This document shows positions 36,342 to 44,031 of a stretch of 64,000 nucleotides of DNA, piece by piece. The stretch comes from JAJEFO01 sp009843725. Its GTDB lineage: Bacteria; Pseudomonadota; Alphaproteobacteria; Rhodobacterales; Rhodobacteraceae. How positions within the stretch are numbered: the stretch's first letter is position 1; each line of letters opens with the position of its first letter. A program made the position numbers and the translations under genes. The notes under the pieces are model-generated. The model saw only the letters and a list, made by a program, of their open reading frames with translations. It was not told where the DNA came from and did not search any database. The DNA lies in assembly GCA_965243215.1 (NCBI GenBank), contig CBDEUJ010000004.1, positions 1,302,001 through 1,366,000 on the forward strand, written 5' to 3'.

Positions 36342-37577
36342 TCAGGCCGCCCTCGCACTGATTTCACGGGTCGATGAGGTCGGCAGCCCGAACGCCCCTC
36401 GCCGTGCAGACGCGCCAATCCCGGACGCCTCGTGTTCCGGGGCGCGGCCACGCGCCACGCACCGGATGTTCCTTGCCGCGTTGATGTCGGCATGTGCCGC
36501 GTGCCCGCAGGCAACGCAGATGAAGTCGTCCCGAGTTCTGCGGCTGGCGGCTTCCGCCGCCCCGCACTCGTGGCATGTCCTTGACGTGTTGCGCGCCGGA
36601 ACCGTGATGACGTTCGCCGCCTTGCAGTCCAGCATCCGCCTGAGCGCGGTCCATCCGGTGTTCAGGATGACGCGGTTCAGTCCCGCCTTCTGCGGCACGT
36701 TCGTCCCCGGCTCCTCCATGGTCCCCTTGGCGGATCTCGTCATGGCCTTCACGTCCAGGCTCTCGACCGCGACGGTTCCGGCCTTGGCGGAAAGCTTGCG
36801 GCTCACGTGATGATGCCAGTTGTGACGCCGGCTGGCGATCCTGCGCCTTGTCTTCGCGAGCATCCGCTTCGTCCGCTCGCGTCGCTTCGACCGTTTCTGC
36901 TGGCGCGACAGCTTGCGCTGCAGCCGCTTCGCCCTGCCTTCGAGCCTGGACATGTCCGGCATGGCGTGCAGTTCCCCGTCGCAGTCGGCGACCTGTCCGC
37001 AGTTCCGGTCGAGGCCGAGGACGTGTCCGTTGTCGGCAGGCTCCTCGATCTCGACCGCAAGGCAGACGACGGCGGTCCGCTTGCCGCCGGCACGCTTGGG
37101 CACGGCGGAGACGGGCCTGCCGTCGGGATGCGGGTTCCCGCCCTTGCGCCGGATCGTCATCGGACCGAAGCCGGGGATGTGGAGCGTGCCGTCGCGCACC
37201 TTGACGCCGGAGACGATGGCGATGCTGTCGAAGAACGCCTTGCCCTTGAACTTCGGGAAGCCCGCCTTCCCGCCCTTCCGCAGGCGGCTGAGGAAGCCCT
37301 TGAAGGCTTCGTCCAGCCGCTTGAGCGTCCCGCGCTGGACGGCGATCCCGCATCCGGCCATGTCCGGCAGCTCCGCCCGGCAGGCGGTGAGGGCCTTGCA
37401 CTGGTCGAAGCATGTGCGCGACCGCCCCGTCTTGCGGTGGAAGTCGATCCGTTCCTCAAGTGCCGCGTTGTAGAGCTGCCGCTGCGCTTCGAGCGTGGTC
37501 TCCAGCCACTGCCAGTTGCTCCGCGTCTGGGGAAGGAGGCGGTAGACGACCTGCCTGTGCGTCCGTGTCAGGGCCAC
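36342..37577 (-). CDS. tnpB: RNA-guided nuclease TnpB
   Basis: 411-residue TnpB (OrfB_IS605 and OrfB zinc-ribbon domains). It is a compact Cas12-like nuclease that uses an omega RNA made from the 3' end of its element. The RuvC triad is complete: D190 in GLDRN, E272 in VESLD, D364 in ADINAARN. The zinc ribbon is C335-x2-C338 and C354-x2-C357. The N-terminal part is the usual helical/WED region with basic RRKGG and RLQRKLSRQQKRSKRR stretches. GTG start at 37577 with AGGAG eight bases upstream; longer starts would add non-family residues from the element end. Codon use is like that of the host. No TnpA-type Y1 or serine transposase accompanies it. All signs are of a functional enzyme. Confidence 0.93.
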   Translation of the reverse strand: MALTRTHRQVVYRLLPQTRSNWQWLETTLEAQRQLYNAALEERIDFHRKTGRSRTCFDQCKALTACRAELPDMAGCGIAVQRGTLKRLDEAFKGFLSRLRKGGKAGFPKFKGKAFFDSIAIVSGVKVRDGTLHIPGFGPMTIRRKGGNPHPDGRPVSAVPKRAGGKRTAVVCLAVEIEEPADNGHVLGLDRNCGQVADCDGELHAMPDMSRLEGRAKRLQRKLSRQQKRSKRRERTKRMLAKTRRRIASRRHNWHHHVSRKLSAKAGTVAVESLDVKAMTRSAKGTMEEPGTNVPQKAGLNRVILNTGWTALRRMLDCKAANVITVPARNTSRTCHECGAAEAASRRTRDDFICVACGHAAHADINAARNIRCVARGRAPEHEASGIGASARRGAFGLPTSSTREISARAA

Positions 37578-37689
37578 GTGTTCGCTCCTGCGTGAGCTTC
37601 CGGGGACCGGGCGTTTCCGGCGCCCGCCCACGCAGCATAACCGCTCCGGAACGAAACAGCAACATCTGTCTGGTCGATCACAGGACTTT

Positions 37690-37711
37690 GGCACTTTCGC
37701 ATATAATTCCC
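37690..37711. repeat. terminal inverted repeat, right
   Basis: 22 bases, GGCACTTTCGCATATAAT followed by TCCC. Last base (37711) also supplies the G of the TAG stop of hyuA on the minus strand, so insertion kept the hyuA reading frame intact. Confidence 0.9.
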
Positions 37712-39789
37712 TACCCTTTCACCTGGATGTCGATGCAGCCGTCGGGCTGGCAGGTCGCCTGGCTGCCGACCGGCACGATGATCGTCGTCTCGCCCTCGGT
37801 GATGGCCCCTGGTCCGATGACATGCTCTCCAGGCGACATGCCGCTCCTGTCGACCGTGACGGCATCCCTCTGCTTGCCGCTCGCGGGATCGACGATCCGC
37901 CGCCTTCCGTCCTCCCTCGCCCTCTTGCCGGGCGGCATCGGGCTCACCGCCTCCACCGCCTCCGCAGGCGTCGACGCCTTGACGGACCAGACCGTGATTT
38001 CCACGTCCAGCCCCGCAACAGGTCGCCCGAAGAGTCTCGTGTAGTCCTCCTCGAACCGTTTCATGAATGTGGCCGCATCTGGCTCTCCTGCCTGCTCCCG
38101 GGACAGCTGGATCGGGATCTCCCAGCCCTGCCCGGAGTACCGCATGTAGACCTTGAACTCGGAGATGATCTCGCTGGCTGCGTCGCAGGTCCGCACGAAA
38201 CCGGTCGCGTCCCTCTCCAGCTCGGCGAACAGATCCTTGCCCCGCGTCGGATCGAGATCCGAGAGCCTCATGTAGATCGAGCGGCTGGCCTCGAAGCTGA
38301 ACGGCGCGCGCAGGAACCCGATTGCAGAGCCGACGCTTGCGGCGGGCGGCACGATCAGCCTCTCTATGCCAAGTTTCCCGGCCACACGACCAGCATGCAG
38401 AGGCGCAGCGCCGCCGAACGCGATCATCGTGTACTCGCTCAGGTCTTCACCATTCTCCACGGCATGAACGCGTGCCGCGTTCGCCATGCTCTCGTCCACG
38501 ACTTCCGACACGCAGAGGGCGGCCTCGTCCAGCGCCATGTCAAGCGCGTCGCCCACATGAGTCTTCAGCGCCGTTTCCGAAAGGCCGGGCCGAAGCTTGA
38601 TTGATCCGCCGGCAAAGTTTTCCGGATCGATCCTGCCCAGCACCAGATCCGCGTCCGTCACGCCGGGACGCTCGCCGCCGCGGCCGTAGCACGCCGGTCC
38701 AGGTTCCGAGCCGGCGCTTTCCGGCCCGACCCGGATCTGTCGCATTGCATCCACTCGGGCGAGGCTGCCGCCGCCGGCCCCGATCTCGACCATGTCAATC
38801 ACGGGAATCGAGATCGGCATGCCCGAGCCCTTCTTGAACCGGTAGGTCCGGGCAACCTCGAAGACCCGGGATGTCCTCGGTGTCTGGTCCTTGATGAGGC
38901 ATATCTTCGCGGTGGTGCCGCCCATGTCGAAGCTCAGCACCTTCCCGATTCCCCTGCGTGCCGCGACATGCGCCGCATAGACTGCACCGCCAGCCGGACC
39001 GGATTCGACGAGGCGGACCGGAAACTCGGCGGCATTCTCCAGCGAGATGATCCCGCCGCCGGAGTGCATCAGGAAGATGTCGCAGCGCACGCCTTCCGTC
39101 CTCAGACGGTCTTCGAGACGGCCAAGATAGGAGTTCATCAGCGGCTTGATGTAGGCATTGGCCAGCACGGTGTTGAAACGCTCGTATTCGCGCATCTGCG
39201 GGCTGACCTCGGAAGAGAGCGATACCATGGCATCCGGCATCCGTTCGGCCAGGACCTCTCGCACCATCACCTCATGCGCGTCGTTGACATAGGAGTGGAT
39301 GAATCCGACAGCGACGCTCTCGAAGCCGGCCTCCCCGATCCGGTCAACCATGGCCTCGACTTCATCCCGGTCCAGTGCGACCAGCACGTCACCTCCCGCG
39401 CTCACGCGCTCGAGCAAGGTGAATCTCATGTGCCGTGGCGCAAGCGGTTCGGGCAGGTTCAGGTTCAGGTCATATTGCTCGAACCGCGATTCGGTGCGCA
39501 TTTCGACGACGTCACGAAATCCCTCGGTCGTGATCAGTGCCGTCTTTGCGCCCCGGCGCTCGATGAGGGCATTGGTCGCCAGCGTCGTGCCATGAATGAT
39601 CTGCTCGATGTCGCCAGGGTGAATCCCGGCCATGCCGCATGCCTGATGCATGCCGTCGACGATCGCGTCCTCGGGGGCGGCATAGGTGGTAAGAACCTTG
39701 GCCAGGAACTGCTCGCCATCGCGCTCCAGCACGATGTCGGTAAAGGTCCCGCCGATATCAACGCCGAGTCGGATGGAGCCAGGAGTCAC
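37711..39789 (-). CDS. hyuA: hydantoinase A / 5-oxoprolinase alpha-type subunit
   Basis: 692 residues of the HyuA family, with the actin-like ATPase core: GVDIGGTFTD at the start, HGTTLATNALIERRGAKTALI, and the second phosphate loop SFDMGGTTAKICLI near residue 285. It phosphorylates the cyclic amide in the ATP-driven ring opening carried out with HyuB. GTG start at 39789 at the conserved N-terminus, with GGGGA about nine bases upstream. The stop TAG overlaps the first base of the TnpB element; the pre-insertion stop would also have been TAG. It is the first gene of the operon. Confidence 0.92.
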   Translation of the reverse strand: MTPGSIRLGVDIGGTFTDIVLERDGEQFLAKVLTTYAAPEDAIVDGMHQACGMAGIHPGDIEQIIHGTTLATNALIERRGAKTALITTEGFRDVVEMRTESRFEQYDLNLNLPEPLAPRHMRFTLLERVSAGGDVLVALDRDEVEAMVDRIGEAGFESVAVGFIHSYVNDAHEVMVREVLAERMPDAMVSLSSEVSPQMREYERFNTVLANAYIKPLMNSYLGRLEDRLRTEGVRCDIFLMHSGGGIISLENAAEFPVRLVESGPAGGAVYAAHVAARRGIGKVLSFDMGGTTAKICLIKDQTPRTSRVFEVARTYRFKKGSGMPISIPVIDMVEIGAGGGSLARVDAMRQIRVGPESAGSEPGPACYGRGGERPGVTDADLVLGRIDPENFAGGSIKLRPGLSETALKTHVGDALDMALDEAALCVSEVVDESMANAARVHAVENGEDLSEYTMIAFGGAAPLHAGRVAGKLGIERLIVPPAASVGSAIGFLRAPFSFEASRSIYMRLSDLDPTRGKDLFAELERDATGFVRTCDAASEIISEFKVYMRYSGQGWEIPIQLSREQAGEPDAATFMKRFEEDYTRLFGRPVAGLDVEITVWSVKASTPAEAVEAVSPMPPGKRAREDGRRRIVDPASGKQRDAVTVDRSGMSPGEHVIGPGAITEGETTIIVPVGSQATCQPDGCIDIQVKG
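37712..37719. repeat. target-site duplication, right copy (TACCCTTT)
   Basis: Identical to 36311-36318. It contains the last codons of hyuA read on the minus strand. Confidence 0.9.
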
Positions 39790-40069
39790 GTGGTCAGTCC
39801 CCGCAGAATTTCGGAAAGTCTCCGGAATCACCTGCGCATGTCTCAAGCGAGCGCCGAAAAAACGCAAACCCAATTTTGGGCCCGGAAGTCTCCTCCCTCG
39901 AAGAACTCGCTGGCGCGAACGGCAAGACAGCTGGCCGGGGCCGGGCCCGCCGCTTCCCGGATGCCGGTCGGAGCGAACGGAGAGTTCGCGGGCATGATTG
40001 CAACGTGCAGCTTGCAGGGCCTGCTCTTGCACCCTAGATTCGCGACAGACATTGCGGGGGGAAAGACCC

Positions 40070-40306
40070 ATGCCGATGCAGGCTCACGAAATCGAGGCGC
40101 TCCTGCGAGAGCGCTTCCCGAACGCCACCATACAGATCGGCGGCGATGACGGTGTCCACATGTCGGCGATGGTGATTGACGAGAGCTTTCGCGGCATGAA
40201 TCGCGTTGAGCAGCAGCGCGCGGTCTATGCCGCGCTGAAGGGCCGGATGGACGGGCCGGACGGCGAGCTGCACGCGCTGGCGCTGACCACCAGGGCTCCG
40301 GAGTAG
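40070..40306 (+). CDS. BolA-family protein
   Basis: 78 residues of the BolA/IbaG type: EIEALLRERFPNATIQIGGDDGVH, then VIDESFRGMNRVEQQRAVYAAL and LHALALTTRAP. The loop with the invariant His (GVHM) and the helix-turn FRGMNRVEQQR match the family that binds a [2Fe-2S] cluster together with monothiol glutaredoxins. ATG 40070 follows GGGGGAAAG. The glutaredoxin gene follows 105 bases downstream, the expected partner. Between purL and this gene lies a 9.6-kb accessory stretch. Confidence 0.9.
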   Translation: MPMQAHEIEALLRERFPNATIQIGGDDGVHMSAMVIDESFRGMNRVEQQRAVYAALKGRMDGPDGELHALALTTRAPE

Positions 40307-40411
40307 CCGACTGCGGCGGCAGTCATCCCGAGAGACGCCTCGGACGCTTTGCAATTCAGGCAATCGCGGACTATCTGTCAGGAACATGGCCGCGAGTTCA
40401 GAGAGATTGAG

Positions 40412-40774
40412 ATGACTGCGCAGGAACAGATCAAGGATACCGTCGAAGCCAACGACGTAGTGCTTTTCATGAAAGGCACCAAGGTGATGCCGCAATGCGG
40501 GTTTTCGAGCCGCGTGGTCGGCGTGCTGAATTTCATGGACGTCGATTTCAGGGACGTGAACGTCCTCGCCGACGAAAGGATTCGGCAGGGCATCAAGGAC
40601 TTCTCGGACTGGCCGACGATTCCGCAGCTTTACGTCAAGGGCGAGTTCGTCGGCGGCTGCGACATCATCACCGAGATGACCCTTTCGGGCGAGCTCGACC
40701 AGCTCTTCGATGAAAAGGGCGTCGCCTACAACAAGGACGCAGCTGACAAGATCCGGGAACACAACAGCGGATAG
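40412..40774 (+). CDS. grxD: monothiol glutaredoxin, Grx4 type
   Basis: 120 residues of the CGFS monothiol glutaredoxin group: VVLFMKGTKVMPQCGFSSRVV, here in parts MKGTK and MPQCGFS, then WPTIPQLYVKGEFVGGCDI. Such proteins carry and hand on [2Fe-2S] clusters and work with BolA in iron sensing. ATG 40412 matches the conserved start. Length equals the family norm. Likely cotranscribed with bolA. Confidence 0.95.
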   Translation: MTAQEQIKDTVEANDVVLFMKGTKVMPQCGFSSRVVGVLNFMDVDFRDVNVLADERIRQGIKDFSDWPTIPQLYVKGEFVGGCDIITEMTLSGELDQLFDEKGVAYNKDAADKIREHNSG

Positions 40775-40993
40775 CCCCTGCACCCGTTGGCCGGCGACGC
40801 AGTCTTCACACAAGACCGGAAGCGGATGCCGTCACTGCACACCGGACCGTCATCAGGCCAGGCAGGACAATGCCGGCAGTCCGCCGGGTTCTTCCAGGCG
40901 CGCCCTGCACCGCCAGAAATCCCGTCGCGCCGCAACAATATCCCTATTGCCAAATCCATGCGTGCGCCTATTGATCAATCCGCTGGCCGAATG

Positions 40994-41032
40994 GAACGCT
41001 CATGCGGATCAAAAGAACGCTCATGCGGATCA
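40994..41032. repeat. 21-bp tandem duplication over a start codon
   Basis: GAACGCTCATGCGGATCA occurs at 40994-41011 and again at 41015-41032 (period 21, so in phase). Each copy holds an ATG, giving the following gene two in-phase starts (41002 and 41023). Confidence 0.85.
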
Positions 41033-42603
41033 GTTGCCTGACCATTGCCGCCGCACTGCTGACTGCGACAGCGCTGGACGCAGGCGCCGAAACGTTGCGC
41101 TGGGCGCGAGCGGGTGACTCGCTGACGCTCGATCCGCACGCACAGAACGAAGGCCCGACTTCAGCGCTCGCGCATCAGATGATGGAACCATTGGTGCTCC
41201 GGGACATGACCGGCAAGATCGTTCCCGCCCTGGCAACGGAATGGGGCCCGTCCGAAAGCGATCCGAACGTCTGGACATTCAAGCTGCGCGAAGGGGTGAG
41301 GTTCCACGACGGCGCGGAGTTCGACAGCGAGGACGCGGTCTTCTCCTTCAATCGTGCCATGACCCCGGAAAGCGATTTCAAGACTCTTCTCGCTTCGGTC
41401 AGGGAGGTGCGCGCGCCCGAAAGGCACGTGTTCGAGATCGTGACCTACGGACCGAACCCGATCATGCCGGCCAACCTCACCAACATCTTCATTCTCGACA
41501 AGGGCTGGGCGCAAGCGAACAACGCCGTGAAGGTGCAGGATTACGGGGGCGGCGAGAACACCCATGCGGCCAGGAACGCCAACGGAACCGGCCCATACAG
41601 GCTCGTCAGCCGCGAACCCGACACCAGGACGGTGCTCACGATCAACGAGGACTACTGGGGCAAGGACGAGTTCCCGATGCAGGTGACGGAGATCGTCTAC
41701 ACGCCGATCATGAACGGCGCCACCCGGGTCGCCGCGCTCCTTTCCGGCGAGGTGGACTTCATCCAGGATGTCCCGGTGCAGGACATCGCGCGCGTCGCAG
41801 GCAGCGACGGTCTTGACGTTCGGACCGCGCTGCAGAATCGCGTGATCTTCTTCGGGATGAATGTCGGCGATGACGACCTGGCCACGGACAATGTCGACGG
41901 AAGGAACCCCTTTGCCGACATCCGCGTGCGCCAGGCAATCAACATCGCGATCAACCGGGACGCCATAAGGAAGATCGTGATGCGCGACCAGTCCCGACCG
42001 ACGGGAGTCATCATGCCACCCTTCGTCAACGGCTGGACGGAAGCGCTCGACCAGGTGCCGGAGCCTGACATCGCGACCGCGAAGGCGCTCATGGCAGAGG
42101 CCGGTTACGGCAACGGGTTCTCCATCCGGCTCAACTGCCCGAACGACCGCTACATCAACGACGAGGCCATCTGCCGGGCTGCGGTCGGGATGCTGGCGCA
42201 GATCGGAATCGCGGTTGCCATGGAAGCGCTGCCGAAGGCCCAGCACTTCCCGCTGATCAGCAACCTTAAGACCGACTTCTACCTGCTCGGCTGGGGCGTC
42301 CAGACCTACGATTCCGAGCACATCTTCAACTTTCTCGTTCATTCACGAGACGAATGGTACGGATCATGGAACGGCACACGTTTCAGTGACGCCGGTCTCG
42401 ACGCCAAGATCGAAGCGCTGGCGACCGAGATCGACCTGGCCAGGCGCGACCGCATGATCGCCGAGATATGGCAGGCGGTTCAGGACCAGCAGATCTACGT
42501 CCCGATACACCACCAGGTGCTGAACTGGGGCATGAAATCGAACATCAAGGCCATCGTTGCCCCGGACGACACGGCCAAGTTCAAGTATTTCAGCTTCCAC
42601 TGA
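41002..42603 (+). CDS. ABC transporter solute-binding protein, family 5 (paralogue 1)
   Basis: 533 residues: a signal peptide (to about residue 29) and the SBP_bac_5 fold of peptide/opine/nickel binders. Marks: LRWARAGDSLTLDPHAQNEG, EWGPSESDPNVWTFKLREGVRFHDG and INEDYWGK, here short parts of a long match. It delivers its ligand to a Dpp/Opp-type permease in the inner membrane. It closely resembles the protein at 44032-45612. Unlike that gene it has a weak ribosome site (GGAACG) and a duplicated start region, so expression may be low. The permease genes are 7 kb downstream beside the third binding protein. Confidence 0.9.
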   Translation: MRIKRTLMRISCLTIAAALLTATALDAGAETLRWARAGDSLTLDPHAQNEGPTSALAHQMMEPLVLRDMTGKIVPALATEWGPSESDPNVWTFKLREGVRFHDGAEFDSEDAVFSFNRAMTPESDFKTLLASVREVRAPERHVFEIVTYGPNPIMPANLTNIFILDKGWAQANNAVKVQDYGGGENTHAARNANGTGPYRLVSREPDTRTVLTINEDYWGKDEFPMQVTEIVYTPIMNGATRVAALLSGEVDFIQDVPVQDIARVAGSDGLDVRTALQNRVIFFGMNVGDDDLATDNVDGRNPFADIRVRQAINIAINRDAIRKIVMRDQSRPTGVIMPPFVNGWTEALDQVPEPDIATAKALMAEAGYGNGFSIRLNCPNDRYINDEAICRAAVGMLAQIGIAVAMEALPKAQHFPLISNLKTDFYLLGWGVQTYDSEHIFNFLVHSRDEWYGSWNGTRFSDAGLDAKIEALATEIDLARRDRMIAEIWQAVQDQQIYVPIHHQVLNWGMKSNIKAIVAPDDTAKFKYFSFH

Positions 42604-42843
42604 CGCCATGATGACCCTTGGAGCCGCACAGCAACGGCCTTGAGCAACGCTCCGGACGTGATGCGACAACTCGATTGTCCGGTCGAATGCCTTCTGGCAC
42701 AGCCTCGTCCACGGGCGCGACATGGTCGTGTCGCGATCACCCACAGCATCGCCGAAAGGTGAAGCCCCGTCGATTTCGCAAACCGGTTGACGGCACTCCT
42801 TCCTTATTCTGGTCACAAATGACCACAATGGAGCGAACGAGCA

Positions 42844-43092
42844 ATGCCAGACATCAGCCTAAGGGACGCGAAGACGGGATTTTCGAACGTGGGCGACGAG
42901 GCAATCAAGGGAAAGATCATGACGATCACGCGCCATGGCAAGCCGGTCGCCGCCGTCGTCTCGCTTGAGGCGGCCGAACTGGCTCGGCAGTCCCAATTGC
43001 GTGAACGGAGCGGCTGCGTGTCCTATCTCAAGGCGTTTCCCGGCGAGAAACTCACGCGCAACCGGGCGCCGTCCCGGCGCATCGATCTGTGA
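42844..43092 (+). CDS. Phd/YefM-family antitoxin
   Basis: 82 residues: MPDISLRDAKTGFSNVGDEA at the start, then MTITRHGKPVAAVVSLEAAE, the classic Phd/YefM pattern (…TRHGKPVAVLVS…). Such proteins bind the operon's own promoter through the N-terminal half and wrap the toxin with the C-terminal tail. The stop overlaps the GTG start of the PIN-domain gene (GTGA), the usual antitoxin-toxin coupling. Confidence 0.88.
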   Translation: MPDISLRDAKTGFSNVGDEAIKGKIMTITRHGKPVAAVVSLEAAELARQSQLRERSGCVSYLKAFPGEKLTRNRAPSRRIDL

Positions 43093-43556
43093 AGGGCTTT
43101 CTTCTAGACACGGATGTTGTTTCGTCGCTGGCGAGACCGCCGCGAGGCGAGATCGGAAAGTTCGCCGACTGGCTGGAGCAGAGGGATCGAGAAGGCCGCG
43201 TGTTCCTTTCCGTAGTCGCAATCCACGAAATCCGGAAAGGAATTGTGTTGCTCGAGCACAAGGGTGCGACGACAAAGGCGTCTGCACTTCACTCCTGGCT
43301 AGCGGGACTATGTGCAGGATATGCCGACAGGGTTCTCGAACTTGACGTCTCCGTGGCTGAAGCCTCCGGAAATGCCGAGGCGCGAGCGCTAACGGCGGGA
43401 CACGGTCCCGGCATGGCCGACGCCCTGGTGGCCGGAGTCGCAGAGTTCCATGATCTGGTTGTCATGACGCGCAACATCACGCACTTTCGCGCGTTGGGCG
43501 TCGCTGCCGTGGCCCCGGAAGAGGTTGTGCAACAGGAAGAATGTCCGCCGGCATGA
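43089..43556 (+). CDS. vapC: PIN-domain ribonuclease toxin (VapC type)
   Basis: 155 residues of the PIN fold. Acidic metal ligands are in place: D in LLDTDVVS, E in AIHEIRKG, D in MADALVAGVA, and the later TRNITHF. VapC toxins cut tRNA or rRNA and are held off by the partner antitoxin. GTG start overlaps the antitoxin stop by four bases. The pair lies between two close paralogous binding-protein genes and might stabilise that duplication. Confidence 0.9.
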   Translation: MKGFLLDTDVVSSLARPPRGEIGKFADWLEQRDREGRVFLSVVAIHEIRKGIVLLEHKGATTKASALHSWLAGLCAGYADRVLELDVSVAEASGNAEARALTAGHGPGMADALVAGVAEFHDLVVMTRNITHFRALGVAAVAPEEVVQQEECPPA

Positions 43557-44031
43557 CCCTCGCGAAGCGCGCAAGCCGCACTTCAATGCGGAAATCGATC
43601 GAAGCGGGATTCGGTGCATGACCGAACGACGAAAATCAGGACACAAGCGTGCACGGCCCAGATCGACGCGACGTGAAACGATCTCCATCGCGGGATCGCG
43701 TTGGCCAGATCGGAAATCGGGCCGTCCCGGAGCGTCCGCGGATGTTCATTCCTCAGATGTCGCCGGGTTGCGGGGCGGGACGCGGGACGAATTGCGGCTG
43801 AACGATCTGCCCAGCCATGCACGCAAGTCCCAATTCGAACGACGAGACCGTCGTGGCGCCCGATGGCACGGACTGCCCAAACCAGTTCAGCCTCGACTGA
43901 CGTCAACGTGACCCCAGGGTCGCGGAAACCGCCTTCGCATCTGGACGCAGTCCCGCGATTGCGGCAAAAGCCCCATTGCAAATCCGTGCGCACGACAATT
44001 ACTTCAGCCTGTCAAACAGGAAGGAAAGATC
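43557..44031. other. intergenic region with duplicated leader of the binding-protein gene
   Basis: About 475 bases without a gene. The end (about 43965-43990) reads CCCCATTGCAAATCCGTGCG and resembles 40938-40965 (CCCTATTGCCAAATCCATGC) before paralogue 1, so the duplication covered the leader too. The first part shows nothing recognisable. Confidence 0.5.

Larger units (their letters stand above)
36319..37711 (-). mobile_element. transposase-less TnpB element with inverted repeats and 8-bp duplication
   Basis: 1393 bp between hyuA and hyuB. Both ends carry a 22-bp imperfect terminal inverted repeat (36319-36340 and 37690-37711), 20 of 22 matching, each outer end beginning GGGAATTATAT. Both are flanked by the direct repeat TACCCTTT. 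Taking out the element plus one repeat rejoins hyuA (stop TAG) and hyuB four bases apart, a natural operon junction, so the boundaries are almost certain. The only gene is tnpB; about 112 bases remain on its 5' side and one base on its 3' side apart from the repeats. IS200/IS605 and IS607 elements have neither inverted repeats nor target duplication, so movement here must depend on another transposase in trans. Confidence 0.9.

Noticed and set aside
36319..37711. Ordinary IS200/IS605 or IS607 insertion
   Set aside because: No transposase of either type is present, and inverted repeats with an 8-bp duplication are foreign to both groups.
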